A stretch of DNA of 64,000 nucleotides from Oscillospiraceae bacterium (GTDB lineage Bacteria; Bacillota; Clostridia; Oscillospirales; SIG627), in the NCBI GenBank assembly GCA_015063605.1, contig SVTV01000003.1, positions 57,623-121,622 of the forward strand, in the 5' to 3' direction. The notes under the pieces were generated by a model. That model worked only from the letters and a program-made list of their open reading frames with translations. It searched no databases and was not told the origin of the DNA. Position numbers and translations under genes: made by a program. This document shows, one piece after another, positions 16,269-25,351 of the stretch (position 1 is its first letter; every line of letters starts with the position of its first letter).

Positions 16269-16291
16269 TGATATAAATATTTAGTTTATAC

Positions 16292-17206
16292 TTATTTTGT
16301 CAAATCTTCCTTCATTGCAAGAGCCGCATTTCTCCATGCAGTCTTGGGGTCGCCGCCGACCTTCTTATGAGCAGTGATTATACCGCGGGAGGAATTGACT
16401 ATTGCACCGTGACCCTCCTTATCGAATGCACACGCAATATCCTCTGCCTTGCCGCCCTGAGCACCGTATCCGGGAATGAGGAAGATCGTTTCGGGCATGA
16501 ATGCTCTCAAAGCCTTGAGCTGTTCGGGATATGTTGCACCCACAACGGCACCTACACCGCTGTAACCGCATTCGGATATTGTGCTCTGTCCCCACTTCTT
16601 AACGAGAGAAGCAACATGCATATATACGGGAATCTTTTCGCCGCTCTCATCTGTTATGAACATATCCTGCAATTCGCCCGATGAAGGGTTGCTTGTCTTT
16701 ACAAGGGCAAATATCATTCTGTCACACGCTTCGCAATCCTTAACAAAAGGAAGAACACCGTCGGAGCCGAGATACGGATTCACGGTAACTGCATCACACT
16801 CGCAAGCGCAAAGCTTCTCGCCGAAAACGTCTGTCTTTCCGAGGTATGCTGAGGAATAAGCCGCCGCCGTGGAGCCTATGTCGCCTCTCTTAACGTCAAG
16901 AAGAACGTAAAGTCCCGCATTTTTTGCGTATTCTATAGTCTTTTTGAGAGCCTCTTCACCCTCTGTTCCGTAAAGCTCATAAAAAGCGGACTGAGGCTTT
17001 ACGCAGGGAACGATATCGCATACCGCATCTATAATAGCCTTGTTATATTCGAACAAAGCTTCTCCCGCAGCCTTAAAGGTCTTTCCGTATTCATTTACTG
17101 CTTTATTTATTATTTCTTCGGGGATATAATCGAGCATGGGGTCAAGTCCCACTACCGAAGGATTTTTCTTTTCATCAATGAGTTTAATAAGCTTTGTAGC
17201 CGACAT
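16292..17206 (-). CDS. pyrF: Orotidine-5'-phosphate decarboxylase (long, type 2)
   Basis: A 304-residue OMP decarboxylase catalysing the last step of UMP synthesis. The active-site segment LDVKRGDIGSTA gives Asp104, Lys106 and Asp109. The early VVGLDPML motif and the length of about 300 residues place it in the longer group 2 family (TIGR02127-like), not the 230-residue group 1. GGAGAAAATAT precedes the ATG. It is monocistronic here, with no other pyrimidine genes near, so UMP synthesis genes are dispersed. It is transcribed away from the isomerase gene, and their start regions share a 196-base gap. Confidence 0.95.
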   Translation of the reverse strand: MSATKLIKLIDEKKNPSVVGLDPMLDYIPEEIINKAVNEYGKTFKAAGEALFEYNKAIIDAVCDIVPCVKPQSAFYELYGTEGEEALKKTIEYAKNAGLYVLLDVKRGDIGSTAAAYSSAYLGKTDVFGEKLCACECDAVTVNPYLGSDGVLPFVKDCEACDRMIFALVKTSNPSSGELQDMFITDESGEKIPVYMHVASLVKKWGQSTISECGYSGVGAVVGATYPEQLKALRAFMPETIFLIPGYGAQGGKAEDIACAFDKEGHGAIVNSSRGIITAHKKVGGDPKTAWRNAALAMKEDLTK

Positions 17207-17315
17207 ATATTTTCTCCTCTGATATTCATTTAAAATGTACTATATATATGATACCACAAACTTGGGACAAAGTAAATAATTTTTGAAAATCTTTTCTGAA
17301 ATCTTCTCACTTTTC

Positions 17316-17344
17316 TTGACAATATAAGGCGGGAAATGTATAAT
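17316..17344 (+). promoter_or_regulatory. Sigma-A promoter of the TIM-barrel isomerase gene
   Basis: TTGACA (17316-17321), a 17-base spacer and TATAAT (17339-17344); both boxes are full consensus. It probably also drives purL, which follows after 45 bases. Confidence 0.85.
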
Positions 17345-17402
17345 ATAGGAAGAAGTTTAATAAACTTTACGTCAAAACCATTTTTTGAAAGGCAATACCA
17401 TC

Positions 17403-18134
17403 ATGACAAATTACAGCATTCAATTATACAGCATCAGAGATCTTTCCGCAAAGGACTTCCCCGCAGCAATAAAGGCGGCTGCGGAAATAGGTTATTCCGC
17501 AATAGAATTCGCAGGCTTTTTCGGATACGAAGCAGAAACGGTAAAGAAGCTTCTCGATGAAAACAACATAGCCGTTTCCGGCACGCATACCGGCTGGCAG
17601 GAGCTTACCGATGAAAATATAGATAAGACCATTGCTTATCACAAAACTATCGGCAACAAATATATCATAGTACCCGGCGGAGATTTCTCCACAAAGGAAA
17701 AGCTTGATGCTTTTATAGAGCTTATAAAGAAGGCTTCTCCAAAGCTTAAAGCAGAAGGTATCACATTGGGATATCACAACCATTCCCACGAATTCGTTCC
17801 CAACACCGACGGTCTTTATATTTTCGACGAGCTTTTCAACAGAACGGATATAGCTCTTGAGCTTGATACATTCTGGGCATATGCCGCAGACAAGGATCCC
17901 GTTGGGCTTATGGAAAAGATAGGTGACAGACTTATATTCATCCATCTCAAGGACGGAATCAAGGCAACACGTGAAGGCAGAACCGTAGGAAACGGCGACG
18001 CTCCCGTTGTAAAGGTAATTGAAAAGGCTATAGAAATGAATGTTCCCATGGTAGTTGAAAGCGAAACTCTCAAACCCGACGGAGTTACGGAAGCTAAAAA
18101 CTGCATGGAATTTCTCAGACAGTTAGGTAAATAA
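17403..18134 (+). CDS. Sugar phosphate isomerase/epimerase family TIM-barrel protein
   Basis: A 243-residue xylose-isomerase-like TIM barrel. The metal-ligand regions are visible: GYHNHSHEF, ELDTFWAYAADKDPV, FIHLKDG and VVESET near the C-terminus. Members are Mn2+-dependent isomerases, epimerases or dehydratases acting on sugars or inositols; the substrate is not predictable here. ATG 17403 has AAAGG ten bases upstream; an in-frame TTG at 17385 is less likely. It has full-consensus promoter elements and lies directly upstream of purL. It is distantly similar in layout to the isomerase at 36461, so the two may be paralogues. Confidence 0.85.
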   Translation: MTNYSIQLYSIRDLSAKDFPAAIKAAAEIGYSAIEFAGFFGYEAETVKKLLDENNIAVSGTHTGWQELTDENIDKTIAYHKTIGNKYIIVPGGDFSTKEKLDAFIELIKKASPKLKAEGITLGYHNHSHEFVPNTDGLYIFDELFNRTDIALELDTFWAYAADKDPVGLMEKIGDRLIFIHLKDGIKATREGRTVGNGDAPVVKVIEKAIEMNVPMVVESETLKPDGVTEAKNCMEFLRQLGK

Positions 18135-18179
18135 TAAGAAATCTTAAAAAAACAAACATCCGAAGGTTAAGGACTGAGC

Positions 18180-21100
18180 ATGGTTTACAGTATATATGTT
18201 GAAAAAACAGCCATACATTCAGCGGAAGCGAAGGCTTTGCATGAAGAACTGAAAAACGAATTGGGGCTTGATGCACTTCTGTCTGTCAGATTGATAAACA
18301 GATACTGCGTTGAGGGAATAGATGAAGAGACCTTTGAAAGATCTCTTTCCACCGTCTTTTCCGAGCCTATGGTAGATGTGATCTACCGTGCCCTTCCCGA
18401 TACGGGTGCTTCCCGTATTATAGCAACGGAATATCTTCCCGGTCAATACGATCAGAGAGCCGACTCCTGCGCTCAATGTATACAGCTTATATCTCAAGGC
18501 ATACGCCCCAAGGTAAAGCACGCCCGTATTTACGTTTTTGAGGGTGAGATCTCCGACGAGGACGAAAAAAATATCGAAAAATACATAATTAACCCCGTGG
18601 AAGCACGGCGCGCATCCTTAACCGTTCCGGATACTCTTGATGAGAAACAGCCCGCCGCATCCGATGTCCCCGTGATTGAAGGCTTTCTCAAGCTTGACGA
18701 GGAAGGTCTTCGGAATATTATTTCCGATTACAATCTGGCTATGGACATCGACGATCTTATGTTTTGCCACAGCTACTTTTTCCAGAAGGAAAAGCGCGAT
18801 CCCACTTTAACGGAGCTCAAGGTCATAGACTCATATTGGTCCGATCATTGCCGCCACACAACATTTTTGACGAACATCGATGAGGTATATATAAACGATG
18901 ATTATATATACTCCACCTTCGAGGATTACCTCAAAAAGCGTGATGTGATATACGGCTCAAGAAAAAAGCCCGTGACCTTAATGGATATGGCGACATTAGC
19001 GGTAAAATATCTGAAGCGTATGGGAAAAATATCGGGGCTTGACGAATCTGAAGAGATAAACGCCTGTTCCGTAAAGTTAAAGCTTGAAACGGACAGCGGA
19101 AGTGAGGACTGGCTTCTCATGTTCAAAAATGAGACCCATAATCACCCAACGGAGATCGAGCCATTCGGCGGTGCAGCAACGTGCCTTGGCGGCGCTATAC
19201 GAGATCCTTTATCCGGCAGATCCTACGTTTATCAAGCTATGCGTGTAACGGGTGCGGGAGACGTGACCGCTCCCATATCGGAGACCCTTCCCGGAAAGCT
19301 CCCCCAATCGAAAATAACGAAAACAGCCGCCGCAGGCTACAGCTCCTACGGTAATCAGATAGGACTCGCCACAGGCGGAGTGTATGAATATTATCATCCC
19401 GGATATACCGCAAAGCGCATGGAAATCGGCGCTGTCATTGCCGCCGCTCCCGCATCCAACATTGTAAGGGAAGCTCCGGCGGCAGGAGATGTTGTAATTC
19501 TTCTCGGTGGTAAAACGGGCAGAGACGGTTGCGGAGGTGCTACCGGCTCATCAAAGGCTCATACCGAAGATTCTCTTATTTCCTGCGGTGCAGAGGTGCA
19601 AAAAGGTAATCCCCCCGAGGAAAGAAAAATACAGCGCCTTTTCAGGAATCCCGAGGCGACACGTCTTATCAAGCGGTGCAACGATTTCGGTGCAGGCGGT
19701 GTATGTGTAGCTATAGGAGAATTGGCTGACGGATTGTATATCGACCTTGCAAAGATCCCAAAGAAATACCAGGGTCTTACGGGAACTGAGCTTGCAATAT
19801 CCGAAAGCCAGGAAAGAATGGCGGTCGTGGTTTCTTCCTTAAACAGCGACAAATTCATCCGCCTTGCGGAGGAAGAGAATCTCGAAGCAAATGTGGTGGC
19901 AATAGTATCCGCAGACAGAAGACTGAAAATGTCATGGAACGGAAAGCTTATAGTTGATGTTGAAAGAAATTTCCTCAATTCAAACGGTGCCGAAAAGCAT
20001 ACGGTATTAGCCATCGACTCTGTTGATATAAACGGTATAAATGACGGTTATTCCGAAAAGATAAACAAAGAAACTCTGCGTGAGGATATTCTTTCCATGA
20101 TATCCGACCGCAATATATGCTCTCAGAAGGGTCTTGTGGAACGCTTCGATTCCACCATCGGCGCATCCACCGTACTCATGCCCTTCGGCGGCAAGTATCA
20201 GCTTACACCCACACAGGTAATGGCAGCAAAGCTTCCCGCTTTAACTAAAAACGTACATACCGCATCCGTAATGTCTCACGGCTTTGATCCGTATATTTCG
20301 GAAAGAAGCCCGTATCACGGAGCGATGTATGCGGTCATCGAATCCGTTACAAAGCTTGTTTGTGCAGGTGCACCCTATAAGTCCGCTTACCTTACATTCC
20401 AGGAATATTTTGAAAAGCTGAGAAACGATCCTCTGCGTTGGGGAAAGCCCGCCGCCGCACTTTTAGGTGCATTCAAGGTTCAAACTGAGCTTGAGATAGC
20501 CGCTATAGGCGGTAAGGACAGTATGTCGGGAAGCTTTGAGGATATAGATGTGCCTCCCACATTGGTAAGCTTCGCAGTTTGCCATATGGATGCAAAGGAT
20601 ATTATTTCCAACGAGCTTAAGGAAACAAATTCCCGCCTGTATGTATTGAAGCCGAAATATCTCGAAAACGGCGAGCCCGACTTTGCCGATCTCCGCAAGC
20701 ATTTCGATCACGTACATGCATTATGCAGATCGGGACATGTTATCTCCGCATGGTCTGTAGGAAAGGGCGGTATATTCGAGGGAATATGTAAAATGGCATT
20801 CGGAAACAAGATCGGTGTGGATCTTTATGTGACCGATATCAATTCCCTTTTCAAGACCTGCTACGGAGCAGTAATAATCGAAACACAAAGCGAGATAAAA
20901 TCCGCAGAGCTTCTCGGATTTACTAATCCCATACCCGAAATCAAGCTTGCAGGCGAAGCTATAGCAATAAATACGCTTCTTGCCGCATGGGAAAATACTC
21001 TTGAAGGTGTATTCCCCGTGAATTCCGCAGAGCAAACAGAGAGAAAGGCAGAAAGTGTTCCCGCATTCTCCTGCAATTTGCGTCACGTTACATACCCTCT

Positions 21101-21911
21101 TATCAGAACACCCCGTCCAAAGGTCATCATTCCCGTATTCCCGGGAACGAACTGCGAATACGACACGGCAAGAGCCTTCAGAAATGCGGGTGCCGAAACG
21201 GAAATATTCGTTTTCAGAAATCTTACAAGCAATGCAATCGATGATTCTATCAGAGATCTTGCAAAAAAGATAAGCAATGCTCAGATATTGATGATCCCGG
21301 GCGGTTTTTCGGGAGGAGACGAGCCCGACGGTTCGGGTAAATTCATTACGGCGGTAATGCGAAACACCCGTATTGCGGAATCTGTAATGCATCTTCTGAA
21401 GCAGCGTGACGGTCTTATCATGGGAATATGCAACGGATTTCAAGCACTCATAAAGCTGGGACTCCTTCCCTACGGCGAATACAAGGAAATGACAGCTTCC
21501 GACGCCACCTTGACCTTCAACAGCATCGGCAGACATCAATCCATGCTCGTCAACACCCGTGTAGCTTCCGTAAAGTCTCCTTGGTTATCTTTAAGCAATG
21601 TGGGAGATATACACACAGTTGCCGTTTCCCACGGCGAAGGCAGATTCACTGCTCCTCCTTCCCTTTTGGAAGCTTTGGCGGAGAACGGTCAGATAGCAAC
21701 GCAATACGTTGATCTTGACGGTATGCCCACCATGAATATTCGCCACAATCCCAACTGCAGCGACCTTGCAATAGAAGGCATCACAAGCCCCGACGGACGT
21801 ATTTTCGGAAAGATGGGACACAGCGAAAGATACAACGAGGGTACATTTATAAACGTTCCCGGAAATAAGGATCAAAGGATCTTCGAATCGGGAGTACTGT
21901 ATTTCAAATGA
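18180..21911 (+). CDS. purL: Phosphoribosylformylglycinamidine synthase, single-chain
   Basis: A 1243-residue fused FGAM synthase for step four of purine synthesis: FGAR + ATP + glutamine to FGAM. The central synthetase part shows KNETHNHPTEIEPFGGAAT and a second repeat with GGKDSMSG. The C-terminal glutamine amidotransferase begins near PVFPGTNCEYD, has nucleophile Cys1084 in GICNGFQAL, and ends with the SHGEGRF and FGKMGHSERY segments. The length and motif style fit the clostridial clade II form. It starts with ATG after AAGGA. No other pur genes are in the window, so the pathway is encoded elsewhere. Confidence 0.96.
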   Translation: MVYSIYVEKTAIHSAEAKALHEELKNELGLDALLSVRLINRYCVEGIDEETFERSLSTVFSEPMVDVIYRALPDTGASRIIATEYLPGQYDQRADSCAQCIQLISQGIRPKVKHARIYVFEGEISDEDEKNIEKYIINPVEARRASLTVPDTLDEKQPAASDVPVIEGFLKLDEEGLRNIISDYNLAMDIDDLMFCHSYFFQKEKRDPTLTELKVIDSYWSDHCRHTTFLTNIDEVYINDDYIYSTFEDYLKKRDVIYGSRKKPVTLMDMATLAVKYLKRMGKISGLDESEEINACSVKLKLETDSGSEDWLLMFKNETHNHPTEIEPFGGAATCLGGAIRDPLSGRSYVYQAMRVTGAGDVTAPISETLPGKLPQSKITKTAAAGYSSYGNQIGLATGGVYEYYHPGYTAKRMEIGAVIAAAPASNIVREAPAAGDVVILLGGKTGRDGCGGATGSSKAHTEDSLISCGAEVQKGNPPEERKIQRLFRNPEATRLIKRCNDFGAGGVCVAIGELADGLYIDLAKIPKKYQGLTGTELAISESQERMAVVVSSLNSDKFIRLAEEENLEANVVAIVSADRRLKMSWNGKLIVDVERNFLNSNGAEKHTVLAIDSVDINGINDGYSEKINKETLREDILSMISDRNICSQKGLVERFDSTIGASTVLMPFGGKYQLTPTQVMAAKLPALTKNVHTASVMSHGFDPYISERSPYHGAMYAVIESVTKLVCAGAPYKSAYLTFQEYFEKLRNDPLRWGKPAAALLGAFKVQTELEIAAIGGKDSMSGSFEDIDVPPTLVSFAVCHMDAKDIISNELKETNSRLYVLKPKYLENGEPDFADLRKHFDHVHALCRSGHVISAWSVGKGGIFEGICKMAFGNKIGVDLYVTDINSLFKTCYGAVIIETQSEIKSAELLGFTNPIPEIKLAGEAIAINTLLAAWENTLEGVFPVNSAEQTERKAESVPAFSCNLRHVTYPLIRTPRPKVIIPVFPGTNCEYDTARAFRNAGAETEIFVFRNLTSNAIDDSIRDLAKKISNAQILMIPGGFSGGDEPDGSGKFITAVMRNTRIAESVMHLLKQRDGLIMGICNGFQALIKLGLLPYGEYKEMTASDATLTFNSIGRHQSMLVNTRVASVKSPWLSLSNVGDIHTVAVSHGEGRFTAPPSLLEALAENGQIATQYVDLDGMPTMNIRHNPNCSDLAIEGITSPDGRIFGKMGHSERYNEGTFINVPGNKDQRIFESGVLYFK

Positions 21912-21963
21912 TAAGAAAAAAGGGGAATAGTGCGAAAAGGTGTAATTAATTGTGATATAATGG

Positions 21964-21992
21964 TTGACAACAACTTAAAAGCATGGTATAAT
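21964..21992 (+). promoter_or_regulatory. Sigma-A promoter of the broken symporter gene
   Basis: TTGACA (21964-21969), a 17-base spacer and TATAAT (21987-21992), both full consensus. It remains intact although the gene it served is disrupted. Confidence 0.85.
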
Positions 21993-22035
21993 TATATGTA
22001 GATTTTTTAATTCGGAATCAAGAAAGGATATTCCA

Positions 22036-22993
22036 ATGAACATTCAGTATGTGATCTCCATTGTCATATATATGGCAGCGGTAATTGCGATCGGTGTCTG
22101 GTGCTGTCCTTGAAAATTCAAAGGAGATCCCCGGATTCCTGTTACTGTTCGAAAAAGCAAACCCCTCCGATGTTGACGGTGTGGTCGTATTCGGTGAAGC
22201 GCAGAAGATGGGCTTCGTTCCGATCCTCTCCGGCCTTGTATGGGGCTTAGGCTACTTCGGTATGCCTCAGGTATTGCTCCGCTTCATGGCTATCCGCAAC
22301 GAAAAGGATCTTACCCTCTCCCGCAGAGTAGCTACGGTTTGGGTCGTTATCTCCCTTACAGCGGCTATCCTTATCGGTATAATCGGCCGTGCACTTTATC
22401 CCAATGCATATCTTGAATACGGCTCCGGACATACCGAAAACATATTCATTCTTATGACTACCAACATACTTCCCGCTCTTCTTGCAGGTCTCGTATGTGC
22501 AGGTATTCTTGCGGCAGCTATCAGCTCCTCTGACTCCTATCTTCTTATATCCGCTTCTGCAATCGCAGAAAACGTATATCACGGCGTTATAAAGAAGAAG
22601 GCTACAGACAAGCAGGTAATGTTCGTTACACGTATAATCCTCGTTGTTATAATGCTCTTTGCTATGCTCGTTGCTACAGGCGGAAATCAGGTCATCTTCT
22701 CCATAGTTGACTTCGCATGGGCAGGTCTCGGCGCAACATTCGGACCTCTTATGATATTCTCCCTCTTCTGGAAACGTACAAACATTCAGGGCGCTATCGC
22801 AGGTATGATCACAGGCGGTGTAGTTGCTATAGTCTGGAACTTCTTTATTGCTCCTCTCGGAGGCATATTCGCAGTTTACGAGCTCGCTCCCGCATTCCTG
22901 CTTTCTTCCATCGCTATCGTTGTTGTTTCGCTTCTCACTCCCGCTCCTTCCAAGGAGATCAGCGACGACTTCGAATTTGTAACAAACAAATAA
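22036..22993 (+). pseudogene. putP: Sodium/proline-type symporter (PutP-like), disrupted by internal deletion
   Basis: ATG 22036 opens a reading frame for the first transmembrane helix (MNIQYVISIVIYMAAVIAIGVW) but meets TGA after 25 codons. The rest of a sodium:solute symporter continues in another frame from about 22100 to 22993: the ...LENSKEIPGFLLLF loop, GLVWGLGYFGMPQVLLRFMAIRNEK, LLAGLVCAGILAAAISSSDSYLLISASAIAENVYH, and the last helices. Family members are about 500 residues; roughly 200 residues (helices 2-6, including the GWLLMGLPGA sodium-site region) are missing. The join is out of frame, so no working transporter is expected. The promoter and the start are intact. A TTG at 22085 could open the downstream part, but with no ribosome site. 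Confidence 0.85.
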
Positions 22994-23021
22994 GTAATTC
23001 TTTATAATATAGAAGAAAACG

Positions 23022-23080
23022 CCTCCTTTGATGTAAAACATAAAGTTGGTTGTCCAACCTAACAAAAACATCAAAGGAGG
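23022..23080. repeat. Long inverted repeat with nested hairpin before the rpiR-like gene
   Basis: CCTCCTTTGATGT (23022-23034) and ACATCAAAGGAGG (23068-23080) are perfect 13-base inverted arms. Between them lies a smaller stem, GTTGG/CCAAC (23045-23058). The right arm holds a perfect AAAGGAGG ribosome-site sequence, yet no start codon follows at useful spacing. It marks the border between the broken symporter and a region of different composition. Confidence 0.8.
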
Positions 23081-23128
23081 TTGAAGTTATCTTAAGATAT
23101 ATACTTACCAAAAATACGAGGAATTTAA

Positions 23129-24010
23129 ATGAGCGAACACTTTACTGACTGCGGCTGTATGCTTCGCATCGAAGGAATGCGTACAAGTTTCAAAGCAGCT
23201 GAGGCACGCATTGCAGATTTGATTCTGGCAAATCCTGATCAGGTCATGGGACTAACTATTAATGAACTGGCTAAGATTTCCAAAACAAGTTATGCTACCG
23301 TAACACGCTTCTGTAAAAAGCTTGGTTACGAAGGCTATAAAGATTTTAAAACTTCATTTATGCGTAGTACACTTTCCGGACAAAATCGCAGCGTACTGCT
23401 TACCGATCTGCGTATTGACTTATCATGCTCTGTTGAAGAAATATGTAACAATTTATTTGCTTTTTTTCAACAAAGCCTTGAAGAAAGCCGTTCCATGCTT
23501 GATGCATCACTGCTTGACCGTGCGGCAGAAATAATGCACTCAGCAAACTCCGTCTTTTTTGTGGGTACAGGCACATCATCTCTCTGCGCACAGTATGCTT
23601 GTTCCAGATTTTTCCGCATTGGTTTGAACTGCGGATTCGAATCAGATGCGACATTATATCGCATGCGGGTATCTACACTAAAAAAAGGAGACGTTCTATT
23701 CGCAATCTCTGCCTCCGGACGCTCCTCTGATATTGTCAACTGCGCCCGAATCGCCCGTGAAAACGGTGCTTATGTCATTAGTCTAAGCGATTTTTCAGGC
23801 ACCCCTCTTACAAATCATGCCGATATAAGTCTTTTCACTACACCTCGTACTGCAAAGCTTTCACAAAATATAGATATGCCTCTGTTTACATGCCAAATCA
23901 TGCTTATTGATACGTTGACCGCATGTTGTTGTGCAAAAAATCCTCAGCGTGCGGCTGATGTATATGCCCGTACCAGAGTAAGCTCTACAGAAGAAAAAAT
24001 GACATTATAA
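23129..24010 (+). CDS. MurR/RpiR family transcriptional regulator
   Basis: A 293-residue regulator. Residues 14-80 form the RpiR helix-turn-helix (TINELAKISKTSYATVTRFCKKLGYEGYKDFK), and residues 125-260 form a SIS sugar-phosphate-binding domain (VFFVGTGTSSLCAQ, VLFAISASGRSSDIVNCA). Such proteins sense phosphosugars and control nearby catabolic genes. It is followed by its own terminator and then a TIM-barrel protein and a GH42 enzyme, which it may regulate. Codon use (CGT, CCT, GCA, TTA) is unlike the flanking genes, hinting at horizontal arrival of the module. Confidence 0.9.
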   Translation: MSEHFTDCGCMLRIEGMRTSFKAAEARIADLILANPDQVMGLTINELAKISKTSYATVTRFCKKLGYEGYKDFKTSFMRSTLSGQNRSVLLTDLRIDLSCSVEEICNNLFAFFQQSLEESRSMLDASLLDRAAEIMHSANSVFFVGTGTSSLCAQYACSRFFRIGLNCGFESDATLYRMRVSTLKKGDVLFAISASGRSSDIVNCARIARENGAYVISLSDFSGTPLTNHADISLFTTPRTAKLSQNIDMPLFTCQIMLIDTLTACCCAKNPQRAADVYARTRVSSTEEKMTL

Positions 24011-24040
24011 AATCTATATTCACAATCACGTTAAAATTTC

Positions 24041-24072
24041 TCCCGATACGATCTTGTATCGGGAATTTTTTT
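24041..24072 (+). terminator. Rho-independent terminator after the RpiR-family gene
   Basis: TCCCGATAC and GTATCGGGA form a 9-base stem around a 6-base loop, followed by seven T after AA. Confidence 0.9.
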
Positions 24073-24111
24073 AAAAAAACGTGATTCAAGCCAATTTTGA
24101 TATATTTTATA

Positions 24112-24140
24112 TTGCTTTATTTCTTATATTATGATATAAT
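24112..24140 (+). promoter_or_regulatory. Predicted promoter for the TIM-barrel/GH42 operon
   Basis: TTGCTT (24112-24117), a 17-base spacer and TATAAT (24135-24140), then AAAGGAG ahead of ATG 24171. The -35 box is imperfect. No clear palindromic operator was seen. Confidence 0.6.
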
Positions 24141-24170
24141 ATTTTCATAATATTCAAAGGAGTTTGTAAC

Positions 24171-25316
24171 ATGCTGCCTGATATTTACCTAGCTATTGAT
24201 AATTGCTTTGCTTCCAAACGTTGGACTAAACCTTTACGCTGGATGGAAGTGTGTCGCGATATCGGTGTGTATTATGTAGAAGCAAGCGCCGATACAGAAT
24301 GCGATCCTCTATACACCACATCAGGATATTTGCGGGAATGGACAGATGCTATTCGAGATGCAAAAAGAGAAACCGGTATAACAGTATTCGGTCTTTACTC
24401 CGGGCACGGTACTTATGCCACGCTGGGGCTTGGACATGATGACCGCCGTATACGCAAGCACATTCTATACAACTGGCTTTTCCCGATGATCGATACCGCC
24501 GCTGCGCTTAATGCCGGTCTCGGTTTTTTCTGTCACGCATTTTCAGAAGAAGTATTGAAAGAAGCTGCTACATACTACTCTGCGGAAAATGAACTTTGCC
24601 GTGATCTTTGTGAGGTTTCCTCATACGCTGCCAATCGTAATTTACCGTTCATATGCACAGAGCAAATGTATTCACCTCACCAATTCCCATGGACTATTCC
24701 TTCAGCAAAACGATTCTTACGCAACTGCGGTGAAGAAGGTGCTCCTATGTACATTACCCTTGACACAGGACATCAAACCGGACAGAGAAATTTCTTAAAG
24801 CCAAGCCGCAATGAGATAGATAAGTGGATCGCCTCCAGAAATAACGGTACTTCTGCCGAAATGCCTTATCTCGGCACATTGTTGATTGAACCTCATACCG
24901 CCGATACCGATAAAATAATTGCTGCCATCGAAGAACAGACATATCTCTTTGCAGAGTCGCAAGACGGAGAACCATACTCATGGCTAAGACATTTAGGTTG
25001 TTATTCTCCCGTTATTCACCTTCAGCAAACTGACGGAACCGCTTCAGCGCACCTCCCATTTACATCAAAGTATAATGAATCGGGAATTATTAACGGAGAA
25101 GCAGTTCTACGTGCAATTCATGATAGCTACACCCAAAAAGAGGAAGCTGGATTACCACCGAAGTGTAAGAAAATATACCTGACTCTGGAAATATTTGCAG
25201 GAACCGGCGAACGAAATGCCGATATTCTTGAAAAGCTCCGCACATCCGTTGCCTATTGGCGTCAATTCATCCCTCATGACGGTATTAACCTCAGTTCATG
25301 TATCAACACAATATAA
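24171..25316 (+). CDS. Xylose isomerase-like TIM-barrel protein
   Basis: A 381-residue protein of the sugar phosphate isomerase/epimerase superfamily. Barrel-end metal-site segments are visible: TVFGLYSGHGTYATLGLGHDD near residue 75, ICTEQMYSPHQ, MYITLDTGHQTGQ, LLIEPHTADTD and a late KKIYLTLEIFAG. It is longer than the isomerases at 17.4 and 36.5 kb and not close to them. The most likely job is isomerising or epimerising a sugar released by the GH42 enzyme encoded 35 bases downstream, under control of the RpiR-type regulator upstream. The exact substrate is unknown. It has no signal peptide. Confidence 0.78.
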   Translation: MLPDIYLAIDNCFASKRWTKPLRWMEVCRDIGVYYVEASADTECDPLYTTSGYLREWTDAIRDAKRETGITVFGLYSGHGTYATLGLGHDDRRIRKHILYNWLFPMIDTAAALNAGLGFFCHAFSEEVLKEAATYYSAENELCRDLCEVSSYAANRNLPFICTEQMYSPHQFPWTIPSAKRFLRNCGEEGAPMYITLDTGHQTGQRNFLKPSRNEIDKWIASRNNGTSAEMPYLGTLLIEPHTADTDKIIAAIEEQTYLFAESQDGEPYSWLRHLGCYSPVIHLQQTDGTASAHLPFTSKYNESGIINGEAVLRAIHDSYTQKEEAGLPPKCKKIYLTLEIFAGTGERNADILEKLRTSVAYWRQFIPHDGINLSSCINTI

Positions 25317-25351
25317 TATAAATCACTTAATTAAAGGAGGGCATACGCTCA

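Noticed and set aside
20721..21539. 272-residue minus-strand frame inside purL
   Set aside because: Antisense shadow of the conserved PurL C-terminal domains; no start signals.
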